Positions 50,301 through 59,890 of a stretch of DNA of 64,000 bases are shown here, piece after piece. Source of the stretch: Bathymodiolus brooksi (lineage: Eukaryota; Mollusca; Bivalvia; Mytilida; Modiolidae); NCBI GenBank assembly GCA_963680875.1, contig OY804579.1, positions 83,813,095-83,877,094 on the forward strand. Reading direction: 5' to 3'. A model generated the notes under the pieces. The model made no database searches, was not told where the DNA came from, and worked only from the letters and a program-made list of their open reading frames with translations. A program made the translations under genes and the position numbers. Positions within the stretch are counted from its first letter, which is position 1; each line of letters opens with the position of its first letter.

Positions 50301-52696
50301 TATTGGCAACTTTTAATATAAAAAAAAATCAATTCTGACAGCCTGTATGCCTTTAAAGATATAATGGGGGTCAAATTGCAGCCAGCACCCAAAATTTTAG
50401 GGACCCCTTTCTCCAGCACTGCATCCATCTGTCTCAATTTTTAATCAATTAATTTGAATAAAGTGTGTTTTTAAAAAGATTTTTAATTTTATAAATGCAT
50501 TATTATTTTTTTCAGGAGCATTTTTTAGTTCCAGATCACACAGTGAAAGACATAACAGGGGCATCATTTGCTGGGTTTTATTATATCTGTTTTCAAAAAT
50601 CAGTGGCCTCCATTGAAGGATATTATTATCACAGAAGTTCTGAATGGTAAGTTCTGTGTATAATAGCATGAATAATACAGATATAATCATAGAAGTTCTG
50701 AATGGTAAGTTCTGTGAATAGTAACATGAATAATACAAATATAATCATAGAAGTTCTGAATGGTAAGTTCTGTGTATAATAACATGAATAATACAGATAT
50801 AATCATAGAAGTTCTGAATGGTAAGTTCTGTGTATAATAACATGAATAATACAGATATAATCATAGAAGTTCTGTGTATAATAACATGAATAATACAGAT
50901 ATAATCATAGAAGTTCTGAATGGTAAGTTCTGTGTATAATAACATGAATAATACAGATATAATCATAGAAGTTCTGAATGGTAAGTTCTGTGAATAGTTA
51001 CATGAATAATACAGATATAATCATAGAAGTTCTGATTGATAAGCTTTGTGATAAGAAGTTCTGATTGGTAAGTTCTGTGATAAGAAGTTCTGATTGATAA
51101 GCTTTGTGATAAGAAGTTCTGATTGGTAAGTTCTGTGATAAGAACTAAAGAAGTTCTGATTGGTAAGTTCTGTGATAAGAAGTTCTGATTGGTAAGTTCT
51201 GTGATAAGAAGTTCTGATTGGTAAGTTCTGCGATAAGAAGCTCTGATTGGTAAGTTCTGTGATAAGAAGTTCTGATTGGTAAGTTCTGTTATAAGAAGCT
51301 CTGATTGGTAAGTTCTGTGATAAGAAGTTCCGATTGATAAGTTCTGTGATAAGAAGTTCTGATTGATAAGCTTTGTGATAAGAAGTTCTGATTGGTAAGT
51401 TCTGTTATAAGAAGCTCTGATTGGTAGGTTCTGTTATAAGAAGTTCTGATTGGTAAGTTCTGTGATAAGAAGCTATGATTGATAAGCTTTGTGATAAGAA
51501 ATTATGATTGATAAGCTTTGTGATAAGAAGTTCTGATTGATAAGCTTTGTGATAAGAAGTTCTGATTGGTAAGTTCTGTGATAAGAAGCTATGATTGATA
51601 AGCTTTGTGATAAGAAATTCTGATTGATAAGCTTTATGATAAGAAGTTCTGATTGGTAAGTTCTGTTCTTCATATGTGAATAATATATATGTAATTATAA
51701 ATAAAAAACAAACAAACAAACAAACAAACAAAAGTTTATGTTGCACTTTTTGCTGTATACAGATGAAATCATAGCTTCCTGAATGGTAATTTATATGCAC
51801 TTCATAGCATTGATGATATATGTAATTATAAAAGTTCTAACTGGTAAGTCCTGGGAATCCATACTATGGATAATACAGATCAAAGCATTAATTTAATTTT
51901 GTCAACACAAAGTACATGCACTCTTGCAACTGTATTTTCCAAGACTTTTCATTTTTGGGGTCATTATTTAAGTTCCTACAAAGGAGTGATAAATTTAATT
52001 GATTAATTTTAAAGATTTCCTCATATGCTGCTCCTGAGTTATGGGACTTTGTTCATGATAAAAAAAAAGTACTTTTCAACATTTTGTAGGATAACTTAAG
52101 CTTGCTTTGAGCAAATCTTGTGAAATTTTTATGTATTATACCAATTAATGAAAGTAATCTCTCTCTCTTGTTTTTGAGAATTTTCACATTTACCCTTTCA
52201 GAGTTATATACTAAATATTCACAAATGTGGTATATACAATATTGTTCCTGTTTGGTTTGGTTTATGGTGATTAATGCCACTTTCCACAATATTTCAGTTA
52301 TATCGTGGTGGTCAGTACACTGAGAAAATCACCGGCCTGTCGCAAGTAATTGACAAACTTTATTACATAATGTTGTATTGAGTATACCCCGCCATGAGTG
52401 GGGTTCAAACTCACAACTTCAGTGGTGATACTGATAGGCACTGATTGCATAGGTAGTTGTAAATCCAACTACATATGTACCATGCAATTGCGATCACGAC
52501 GGCCCCTTGATCCTGGTCAGGCCTCTAGTGTTCAATACATGCTTTCAACAGTGGTGTGATTTTTAGAATAATAATATGATATAAAATAAAACCTGACCAT
52601 GCTGATAGTACTTGTTATTATTTTTTTTACAGGTTTCAGTCACTTAATTTAAAACATATACCAGATCATAGTATACCAGTCTATCAATTCAGATGA
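35393..52696 (+). CDS. GID4: GID4, substrate receptor of the GID/CTLH ubiquitin ligase, complete, five exons
   Basis: Exons: 35393-35533, 40769-40936, 43607-43708, 50516-50646, 52633-52696, giving 606 nt (201 aa plus stop). GID4 recognises proteins with an N-terminal proline degron and delivers them to the CTLH E3 ligase. The protein starts [10 protein letters not shown]; human GID4 has a longer N-terminal extension, but its conserved part starts equally (MPVR). Signature blocks are [115 protein letters not shown] and the C-terminus IPVYQFR. These cover the whole calycin-like beta-barrel. All junctions are GT-AG and in phase. A TTG-initiated extension six codons upstream is possible by frame but ATG at 35393 is preferred. 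Intron 4 opens with a tandem array of the exon 4 donor. Confidence 0.96.
35614..38325. mobile_element. 2.7-kb foldback (large inverted repeat) element in GID4 intron 1
   Basis: The left arm (35614-36025) and right arm (about 37820-38325) are inverted copies. Shared blocks include 'gggccttgtcactatccacg', 'gtcaggaattcgcctgagta', 'agtgaaagtaacagc' and 'ggccatagtacgtttc'. The right arm has an extra segment of about 100 bases. The spacer has two tandem units at 36030-36312 ('gtagtctgtacttt') and three at about 37320-37745 ('cgattgggaaaagaagaaca', about 180-bp period). No transposase is seen. The element begins only 80 bases after GID4 exon 1. Confidence 0.8.
38466..39055. mobile_element. Possible MITE with short inverted ends
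   Basis: 'tcatatgttttcgta' at 38466 is mirrored by 'tacgaaaacatatga' at 39041. The 590-bp interior has no coding content. 'acgaaaacatat' recurs just outside at 39060. Confidence 0.4.
39060..40540. other. GID4 intron 1, remaining sequence
   Basis: AT-rich sequence with short open frames only. A doubled 'actgacaaaagccca/ctt' is at 39768-39800. No exon or known repeat was recognised. Confidence 0.5.
40544..40714. mobile_element. Small MITE with TACAGTCAAACCTG inverted ends
   Basis: Both ends are readable: 'tacagtcaaacctgta' on the left and 'aggtttgactgta' on the right, about 171 bp. This is the best-preserved member of the family also at 1345-1462 and 53810-53981. It ends 54 bases before GID4 exon 2. 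Confidence 0.7.
41127..41910. repeat. 39-bp minisatellite, about 19 copies, derived from a SINE-B tail
   Basis: The array opens with (attg)n and 'ttgtttaatgtcaagtgaga', i.e. the reverse tail of SINE-B. The unit then repeats 'gagatgttttcagctgtatt' and 'catgacgagaacaagtgac', which matches SINE-B 'tttttcagctatatcatggtgagaacaag'. Variants include agctg/agttg and acgag/acaag. The 13-residue period opens long frames on both strands (41133-41927, 41965-41093); these are artefacts. It lies in GID4 intron 2. Confidence 0.9.
42030..43260. repeat. Degraded family C pieces
   Basis: Bases 42030-42235 ('gtcctctaccaagtttgtaa', 'gaaatctaagatggctgctg') and 43085-43260 ('ccttgccaaaggtcatttga', 'ctctgaaaccactctgc') resemble family C units. 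The sequence between them is AT-rich with nothing recognised. Confidence 0.5.
44410..44550. repeat. Rearranged SINE-A: reverse tail joined to forward body
   Basis: 'ttatggtgtttaatgccact' (reverse tail) is joined directly to 'aaagtttgtcagtgacttgc' (forward body), which runs to the forward tail ending at 'gttaaacatcataac'. The copy is therefore a hairpin-like inverted SINE. It is followed by a doubled 'ttttcatttaaagtttctat'. Confidence 0.7.
44690..44875. repeat. 45-bp minisatellite, four copies
   Basis: The unit contains 'gttatcacctgaacgtgcaa' and 'acaattacccagtgattacc'. The first copies have 'ccttg' where later ones have 'caaag'. GID4 intron 3. Confidence 0.9.
44910..45180 (+). repeat. SINE-A with internal duplication
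   Basis: The head 'aggggccgttgtggtcgtga' is present; box B is lost. The segment 'gataaagtttgtcagtgact' occurs twice about 45 bases apart, so a piece has been duplicated in tandem. Confidence 0.8.
45255..45425 (+). repeat. Repeat with C-run and 'cttataagaggggtgatc'
   Basis: Related to 20630-20840 through its 'cccccttataag' start. A second 'cttataagagagtggtc' is at 45384. Possibly a MITE; borders uncertain. Confidence 0.4.
45494..45765 (+). repeat. SINE-A, near full length
   Basis: The head 'taggggctgtagtggtcgtg' to the tail 'gttaaacaccataaacc' is complete. Box B is degraded ('gtgacacttaaccctg'). Confidence 0.8.
46383..48075 (+). repeat. Bivalve 'gagcaggaactgctta' repeat followed by a tandem family C copy
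   Basis: Bases 46383-46505 match the 21690 repeat. From 46510 a family C copy runs to 'caggtgaacgatacaggctc' near 48060. Its core repeats a roughly 330-bp dimer, with 'aatccaagatgg' at about 46811, 47150, 47482 and 47813. The second half of each dimer has 'caaaatggcggctacg' or similar. The opening hairpin is degraded. Confidence 0.8.
48303..48535 (+). repeat. SINE-A
   Basis: The head 'ggggacgtcattgtcgtgat' through the tail 'gttaaataccataaac' is present, with a short deletion around 48460 that removes part of 'ggtttcctccaccaat'. Confidence 0.8.
48769..49052 (+). repeat. SINE-A with duplicated head
   Basis: 'ccaggggccgtcgtggtcgt' occurs twice (48767 and 48805), followed by one complete body with box B 'gagttccaacccc' and tail to 'aaacaccataaac'. 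Confidence 0.85.
49055..50505. other. GID4 intron 3, remaining sequence
   Basis: AT-rich sequence with short open frames. 'aaggcatacaggctgtcaga' (49320) recurs as its complement at about 50335-50355, so 49300-50355 could be a further element with inverted ends of about 20-45 bases ('ttgaatttttttgtttatat' versus its complement). No exon was recognised. Confidence 0.4.
50631..51665 (+). repeat. Minisatellite made from the GID4 exon 4 end plus its 5' splice site
   Basis: The coding end of exon 4 ('cagaagttctgaatg') and its donor ('gtaagttctgtg') start the array. A 58-bp unit repeats with 'gaatgg' at 50642, 50700, 50758 and 50816, then after a shortened copy twice more. From about 51030 the unit shrinks to 29 bp ('gataagaagttctgattggt' plus 'aagttctgt'), the same core with the middle removed. 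About 18 copies keep 'ggtaagttctg', a strong donor sequence; others carry 'gataagctttg'. A (caaa)n tract follows at 51707. Confidence 0.9.
52250..52510 (-). repeat. SINE-A, near full length, in GID4 intron 4
   Basis: The reverse tail 'tttatggtgattaatgccac', the body, 'gtggggttcaaactcacaac' (box B complement) and the head 'gcgatcacgacggcccct' are all present. A small deletion removes part of the middle. It ends about 120 bases before exon 5. Confidence 0.85.
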
Positions 52697-53005
52697 TGTT
52701 ATGTCCAAATACCACTGTCTAAATTTGCAGTCTAACCCACTTGCCCGAAGCCCGGGACAAGTAAAACTGAATTCTGACAAGTGAAAATTATGAAATAATA
52801 TGTTTGAATAAATAGACAGTTTTTATAAATTTGGCTTTTGGGCAAGTAGGTGAAAAAAATTAAGACAAAGACTGAATTATGTGTAATGTCTTATTGTGTT
52901 TAGGCCACATCAATTTGATTTCTGGTTCTTCATATTTTTTTCGGTTTATATTTTAGGGTGGGGGTCGTCAGTAGGGAATCTTTTAATTAGATTTCATCCC
53001 TTGTA
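52697..53005 (+). other. GID4 3' untranslated region
   Basis: An AATAAA signal at 52807-52812 lies 111 bases after the stop codon and is the likely polyadenylation signal. Nothing else is recognised here. Confidence 0.55.
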
Positions 53006-53011
53006 GTTATA

Positions 53012-53675
53012 AGATTATGGTGTTTAACGCAACTTTAAACAATATTTCAGTTATATCGTGGCGGTTGTAGTTTATAGATAATTGATGAAATAGCCAAACC
53101 TGATGTAATGATTTTTTAAATCTTTTTTATTTATTTTTATGTCAAAATTTTTGGAGATGTTAATTACTTTTTTTTATTTTCGGATAAAATAGAAAGGAAA
53201 ATTAGAAGAGGATATATTTTAGGAGTGTCCTAAGCACAAAAAATAAGTTTGATGTGGCCTCCAGGAAATTTTGAGTTATTAAATTATTTATGAAACATAA
53301 ATTCAACAACTTACAAAAATGTATTATCTACTGATATGGTCATTTCTGAGGTTTGTTTTCTGAACAATGTCATAGACTATGAAAAAAGATTTTTGTTATA
53401 TTGCTGATATAGGTTTGGTTTTTGTGCCTAATGCCACTTTCTACAATATTTCAGTTATATCGTGGCAGTCAGTTTTATTGGTGGAGGAAACTGGAGTTCC
53501 CAGAGAAAACCACTGACCTGTGGCAAGTCACTGACACTTTATCACATAATGTTGTATCGAGTACACCTCTCCTGAGCAGGGTTCGAAGTCACAACTTTCG
53601 TGGTGATATGTACTGATTGCACAGGTAGTTATAAATCCAACTGCCATATGATCATGGCCACGACAGGCCCTATCA
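53012..53675 (-). repeat. SINE-A tail fragment and a near full-length SINE-A
   Basis: Bases 53012-53070 are only the reverse tail ('acaatatttcagttatatcg'). Bases 53408-53675 are a full copy in reverse, including 'gggttcgaagtcacaactt' and the head 'atcatggccacgacaggccc'. Confidence 0.8.
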
Positions 53676-53809
53676 CTGGTGTGTAATGGAAATTGTATGT
53701 CATATGTCATTGCTACGAGTGGATTATGGCGACATATTTGAACTTTGCACCCCCTTTACTCTTTATATTTAGAGATCTATTGTCTTTAAAATGAAAACAA
53801 TGATCAATG

Positions 53810-53981
53810 TACTGTCAAACCTGCCCCTGATGTCACCTGTATTAAAAGCCTACGGTCAATTTGATCTTATCCTGTCATAGAAAATTTCATATGAATTGAA
53901 TCTCTTTTAAGAGGTCACCTGTCTTATAAGAACACTTTTTCTTTGTCCCAAAGGTGACCTCTTAATACAGGTTTGACTGTA
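53810..53981. mobile_element. Small MITE with TACTGTCAAACCTG inverted ends
   Basis: Left end 'tactgtcaaacctg', right end 'caggtttgactgta', about 172 bp. Shares 'ctcttttaagaggtcacctg' with the fragment at 1345-1462. Confidence 0.65.
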
Positions 53982-54326
53982 TTTTAATACATAAAACATC
54001 AGCTGCTGAGATTCTATGACCTCCCATCTCTAAACTTGGATCAGAGGTCAAAGCCACACAAAAAAAGGGGGGTAAATTTCAATAAAACTTATTGTGTTAT
54101 ACATATATACTATGAACTAATATATTTTTGTAGCTTAAAGTAGCTTTTATTGTGTTTATGATTTATGGATATAAATATTTGTGTATACATACATGTAATT
54201 TACTTATAACATTTGTTTATTTACACTATCAATTGTCTTTGAACAATTATTTTATTATATTTGTCTTGAAAAAAATGGTAAAATCGATAACTGTTTAGAT
54301 GTAAAAAGATAATGTAGTAGTGTACC

Positions 54327-55965
54327 AGTGAGTTGTTTAGGGTTAATGATCTTATCTTTGGGTCCTGGGCTGTTTAGGGTTAATGATCTAATCTTTGGGT
54401 CCTGGGTTGTTTAGGGTTAATGATCTTATCTTTGGGTCCTGGGTTGTTTAGGGTTAATGATCTAATCTTTGGGTCCTGGGTTGTTTAGGGTTAATGATCT
54501 TATCTTTGGGTCCTGGGTTGTTTAGGGTTAATGATCTTATCTTTGGGTCCTGGGTTGTTTAGGGTTAATGATCTTATCTTTGGGTCCTGGGTTGTTTAGG
54601 GTTAATGATCTTATCTTTGGGTCCTGGGTTGTTTAGGGTTAATGATCTTATCTTTGGGTCCTGGGTTGTTTAGGGTTAATGATCTTATCTTTGGGTCCTG
54701 GGTTGTTTAGGGTTAATGATCTTATCTTTGGGTCCTGGGTTGTTTAGGGTTAATGATCTTATCTTTGGGTCCTGGGTTGTTTAGGGTTAATGATCTTATC
54801 TTTGGGTCCTGGGTTGTTTAGGGTTAATGATCTAATCTTTGGGTCCTGGGTTGTTTAGGGTTAATGATCTTATCTTTGGGTCCTGAGTTGTTTAGGGTTA
54901 ATGATCTTATCTTTGGGTCCTGGGTTGTTTAGGGTTAATGATCTATTCTTTGGGTCCTGGGTTGTTTAGGGTTAATGATCTAATCTTTGGGTCCTGGGTT
55001 GTTTAGGGTTAATGATCTTATCTTTGGGTCCTGGGTTGTTTAGGGTTAATGATCTTATCTTTGGGTCCTGGGTTGTTTAGGCTTAATGATCTTATCTTTG
55101 GGTCCTGGGTTGTTTAGGGTTAATGATCTATTCTTTGGGTCCTGGGTTGTTTAGGGTTAATGATCTTATCTTTGGGTCCTGGGTTGTTTAGGGTTAATGA
55201 TCTTATCTTTGGGTCCTGAGTTGTTTAGGGTTAATGATCTTATCTTTGGGTCCTGGGTTGTTTAGGGTTAATGATCTATTCTTTGGGTCCTGGGTTGTTT
55301 AGGGTTAATGATCTAATCTTTGGGTCCTGGGTTGTTTAGGGTTAATGATCTTATCTTTGGGTCCTGGGTTGTTTAGGGTTAATGATCTTATCTTTGGGTC
55401 CTGGGTTGTTTAGGCTTAATGATCTTATCTTTGGGTCCTGGGTTGTTTAGGGTTAATGATCTAATCTTTGGGTCCTGGGTTGTTTAGGGTTAATGATCTT
55501 ATCTTTGGGTCCTGGGTTGTTTAGGGTTAATGATCTTATCTTTGGGTCCTGGGTTGTTTAGGCTTAATGATCTTATCTTTGGGTCCTGGGTTGTTTAGGG
55601 TTAATGATCTAATCTTTGGGTCCTGGGTTGTTTAGGGTTAATGATCTTATCTTTGGGTCATGGGTTGTTTAGGGTTAATGATCTTATCTTTGGGTCCTGG
55701 GTTGTTTAGGCTTAATGATCTTATCTTTGGGTCCTGGGTTGTTTAGGGTTAATGATCTTATCTTTGGGTCCTGGGTTGTTTAGGGTTAATGATCTAATCT
55801 TTGGGTCCTGGGTTGTTTAGGGTTAATGATCTTATCTTTGGGTCCTGGGTTGTTTAGGGTTAATGATCTTATCTTTGGGTCCTGGGTTGTTTAGGGTTTA
55901 TGATCTTATCTTTGGGTCCTGGGTTGTTTAGGGTTAATGATCTAATCTTTGGGTCCTGAGACTAT
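54327..55965 (+). repeat. 37-bp minisatellite, about 44 copies, with higher-order structure
   Basis: The unit holds 'ggttgtttagggttaatgat' and 'cttatctttgggtcctg'. Single-base variants (cttatc, ctaatc, ctattc; gggtta/ggctta; ctgggt/ctgagt) recur in order. The 'tcctgag' variant at 54881 recurs at 55214 and 'ggctta' at 55081 recurs at 55414, both 333 bases (9 units) apart. 'ggctta' then recurs at 55562 and 55710, each 148 bases (4 units). The array grew by copying blocks of units. Confidence 0.93.
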
Positions 55966-56144
55966 CTGTTGCAGGTTTGTAAAATCCTAGTCAGTTTCTA
56001 TTAAGGATCTGTTTTAAGTTTAGGTACATTTTCATGGTCAAATTTTTTATTTAAATTTACTTTCAAACTTTACCTGTGCATCGTTTCTAATACAAATTTG
56101 GCCTTCTGACCTTGTCGTCAAATACGTTTGACAGGTCCATCAAA

Positions 56145-56870
56145 TATTGGGTTTGTGTTTAATGCCACTTTAAACAATATTTCAATTATATCGTGGCAGT
56201 CAGTTTTATTGGTGGAGGAAACCAGAGTACTCGGAGAAAACCACTGACCTGTCGCAAGTTACTGATAAACTTTATCACATAATGCTGTATCGAGTACACT
56301 TCGCCGTGAACGAGGTTCAAACTCACAACGTTAGTGGTGACAGGCACTGATTGCACAGTTGTGAATTATAAAGTTATTGACTAACGATTCCTAGTTACTT
56401 CAGCAGACCTCTATAGCAGATATAGCTGTAGTATAGAGACTTCATTGTATTTGTTATTTATTTATCTATTGATTACATCACACAGTTAATATTCTTTAGT
56501 GGCAAAAGTCAGAAATTAATCGCTTTTTTTTTCTTTTATATCAATAATTAAATTATATTCTTAGAGAATTAAATGGTAGCAAATTTTTCGTAATACAAGT
56601 TTATGCAATGAATTGGTGTCTGTCTGTCTGTAAGCTTTTCATAAGTTAATCATCTATTTTTTTTAACAGATTTTATGAATAATCTTAAGGATTTCCACCA
56701 AGGGGTTAGGGTTATGGTGTTTAATGCCACTTTCAACAATATTTCAGTTATATCGTGGTGGTCAGTTTTATTGGTGGAGAAAAGTGGAGAAACCACCGAC
56801 CTGCCGCAAGTCACTGATAAACTTTATCATATAATGTTGTATCAAGTACACCTCGCAATGTTGTCTACCA
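56145..56870 (-). repeat. Two SINE-A copies
   Basis: Bases 56145-56365 run from the tail to the box-B complement ('aggttcaaactcacaacg'). Bases 56700-56870 hold tail and body and stop at 'caagtacacctcgc'. The sequence between them is AT-rich with nothing recognised. Confidence 0.8.
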
Positions 56871-56989
56871 AGGCAATTTATAACAATAGTAATCAGAAGA
56901 TAATAGAAAAGTCACCACTTGTTTTATGCTATTTCTCTTTTTGATGGTACAAACCCATATTTTTTTGTGCCAGTTCTTGTGTCCATTGA

Positions 56990-57043
56990 GTTAATTAAAT
57001 CTCCCAAACAACGTTTGGAGATTTATTGTTTTTACTCCGTTTC

Positions 57044-57079
<36 letters not shown>

Positions 57080-58420
57080 TCCTCCTTTCTTTCTTTCCGT
57101 GGCACATGAACTTGTCCACGGCAGATCTCAGGAACTACTGGACAGAATTTCATGAAACTTGGTGGAGTTATAGATATATGTTTCTAGTTGGTCCTAAAGT
57201 TTTCAGCTTTGTGGTAAACGGGGTCAAAGTCATATTTTGAGGGGTTCAAAGGGGGTGGGAGTTACTATAGAATCCTATGGGAAAGTTGAAATTTCATACA
57301 TTAATGTTAATAACTTCTAAATGGATAATGATAGAGACATGAAATTTGACATAGTGATAGGTCACCATTAGAGGAGCAATTCTGCGTTTTCAAAATTTTC
57401 GAGATGTCTGCCATTTTCAAAATGGCTGCCAAAACACGGCATAAAAAATGGGCAGCAAAAATTCAACATTGTCCGATATCATCTAAATTTGATATGTGGG
57501 TAGATTATGATGTCCCGAATTTATTCCCGACATTGACAAATTTCTAGCGGTCACCATTTTCAAAATGGCCACCACAATGCCGCACAAATTCTACATTGTC
57601 CGATTTCAACGACATTTCATATGTGGGTAGATTATGATGTCCTGAATAGATTCCCGACATTGAAAAATTTCTAGCGGTTGCCATTTTCAAAATGGCCACC
57701 ACAATACCGCAGAAATTCTACATTGTCCAATTTCAACAACATTTCATATGTGGGTAGATTATGATGTTCTGAATTTATTCCCGATATTGAAAAATTTCTA
57801 GCGGTCGCCATTTTCAAAATGGCCAACACAATACCGCACAAATTCAACATTGTCCAATTTCAATGACATTTCATATGTGGGTAGATTATGATGTCCCGAA
57901 TTTATTCCCGACATTGACAAATTTGTAGCGGTCGCCATTTTCAAAATGGCCGCAAAAATTCAACATTGTCCGATATCATCAAAATTTGATATGTGGGTAG
58001 ATAATGATGTCCCGACATTTTCGAAATGGCTGCCACAATGCCGCACAAATTCATTAATGTCCGATTTCAACGATATTTCATATGTAGGTAGATTATGATG
58101 TCCCAAATTGATTCCTGACATTGAACAATTTCTACCAGTCGCCATTTTCAAAATGGCTGCCACAATACCACACAAATTCAACATAGTTCGATTTCAACGA
58201 AATTTCATATGTAGGTAGATTATGATGACCTGAATTGATTCCCGACATTAAAAAATTTCTACCGGTCTCCATTTTCAAAATGGCCGCCACCATACTGCAA
58301 AAATTCAACATCGTTCGATTTCAAAGGTAGCTTTTGATTTATTTTTTAAACCTGTTGTCAGTGGCCAGTTTGGGAGACTTGAGACTTCATAATCGTTAGA
58401 TTATAATCATTTCTTATTGT
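56990..58420 (+). mobile_element. MITE family D, long copy with tandem core
   Basis: Ends are 'aaatctcccaaac' (56998) and 'gtttgggagacttgagactt' (58368). The left part has an (att)n tract and 'gaacttgtccacggcagatc', as in the reverse copy at 5253-5810. The core (57400-58320) repeats a roughly 125-bp unit with 'gccattttcaaaatggc' palindromes and 'atatgtgggtagattatgat'. About seven units. The short copy has at most one unit. Confidence 0.8.
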
Positions 58421-58574
58421 TATTGATATTAATTGTTAATTATTTTATACCTATTGAGTTGTGTTTTGATGATGTAATCATTTACAAATCATGACAGCTG
58501 TTACATGTAATAATAAATAGTGTTAATTATTATAGTGTGTCTTGTTTGAGATTAAAATGTGGACATTATTATCC

Positions 58575-58780
58575 CCTCACCAACGAAGTTGCGAAGGGAT
58601 ATAGTAACGCTACCGTCCGTCCTTCCTTCCGTCTGTCCTTCCGTAGCATCCTTGTGAACACTCTAGAATCAACATCCTGCAATGGATTTTGACCAAACTT
58701 GGTACATACTTAGTCCTTAAGAGAATCTGGAACCCTATTGATTTTCAAGAGGGTACAGGTGACAAAATAACCTTTTATAT
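58575..58780 (+). repeat. Repeat starting 'cccctcaccaacgaagttgc'
   Basis: The hairpin-like 'ccctcaccaacgaagttgcg' / 'gaagggatat' start and 'gctaccgtccgtccttcctt' are followed by 'gattttgaccaaacttggta'. The layout resembles family C (hairpin, then 'ccgtcc', then 'aaacttgg') but the sequence differs. Recognised from memory as a bivalve repeat type. Confidence 0.45.
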
Positions 58781-59014
58781 TAGTTACCAATACAATGTGC
58801 CTACTCTTTTTGTTGTTGTTGGAAATCTTCAAAAGAGGTCTTTAATCTACGGAGATTATTGCTCTCTCAATACACTTACATGCCATGGTCAATCAGGAGA
58901 GCACTATAGAGGACACTCTAGGCTGATTCCTGGGATCGTTACCAGTACTAGTCCCAGTAGGAATTGAATTAACAACTATTGTGGTGATAAGCATTGATTG
59001 CAACAGGTTCCATT

Positions 59015-59890
59015 TTTAGCCGACCTGGTCCAAAGGATCATTTGAGCTAATGTCATCATTTTGCTTTGATCTGCGTGATACGTCAACATCTTCTACTCTG
59101 AAACTATTGAACCAAATGAAAACATATTAACAGCAACTTTCCTTCGGTAGACCCCATCAGAATTTGTGATGATTTTGTTGGCTATCCAAATTTCAATACA
59201 GCTGCATGACTAGTTTAATGTAGGACACCTATGGGAAAATGAATAACAGCTTTTTCTCAGAAACTACAAACATTATTGAACTTAAATTGTAAATGAGTGA
59301 TCACTGGGTGGTCCCTTACAAAGTTTATTACATTTTATATGGATCAGCCATCATCACAAGACAAATATTAACAAGATCCTATAGGAAAATAATTTTAAAC
59401 TAAAGTTTTCCAATTAAACAAATTGAGGGTAAATGTTTAATGGGTGAGCTAAAATAGACTTCATTGAGCCTCTGGCTTCGTATGGTCCACAGGTTCAAAA
59501 TCAGTCCAGTTATTTGGTAAGGTGATTGTCAGATATCTAGCATTCATCATTTTAAATTCTGAAACCACTAGCTATAGACTAATTTAGATAAAAGTGCAAA
59601 AGATATTTTGGTTGATCTTCAAGATTGTATTTTAAACCCTTATCTTATTAAAATTAGATGTTTGTTGTATCTTTTTATTTTTATTTTTAAACATCTGTAT
59701 TTAATTAGATTGTTGTAAGAGTTTGAAGATACCAAAGCCGTAATCAGAATCCATAAATCAATGAAGGACAGACAACACAATGGCCAAACGAAAAAGGACA
59801 TATAACATTTGCAAAACATTACACAAAAACTAAAGATAGATTAACACAAGGCCATTAAAAACGTGGGGGTGAACTCCTGCCTTTCACCAT
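59015..59890. repeat. Degraded family C copy and reverse bivalve repeat
   Basis: Bases 59015-59475 retain the hairpin ('gacctggtccaaaggatc'), 'ctatgggaaaatgaa' and the end 'gagcctctggc'. Bases 59740-59890 include 'aatggccaaacgaaaaagga' and 'ggggtgaactcctgcctttc', a reverse relative of the 46383 repeat. Confidence 0.55.

Noticed and set aside
51405..51800. 131-codon frame on the minus strand
   Set aside because: Lies over the GID4 donor-derived array; periodic peptide only.
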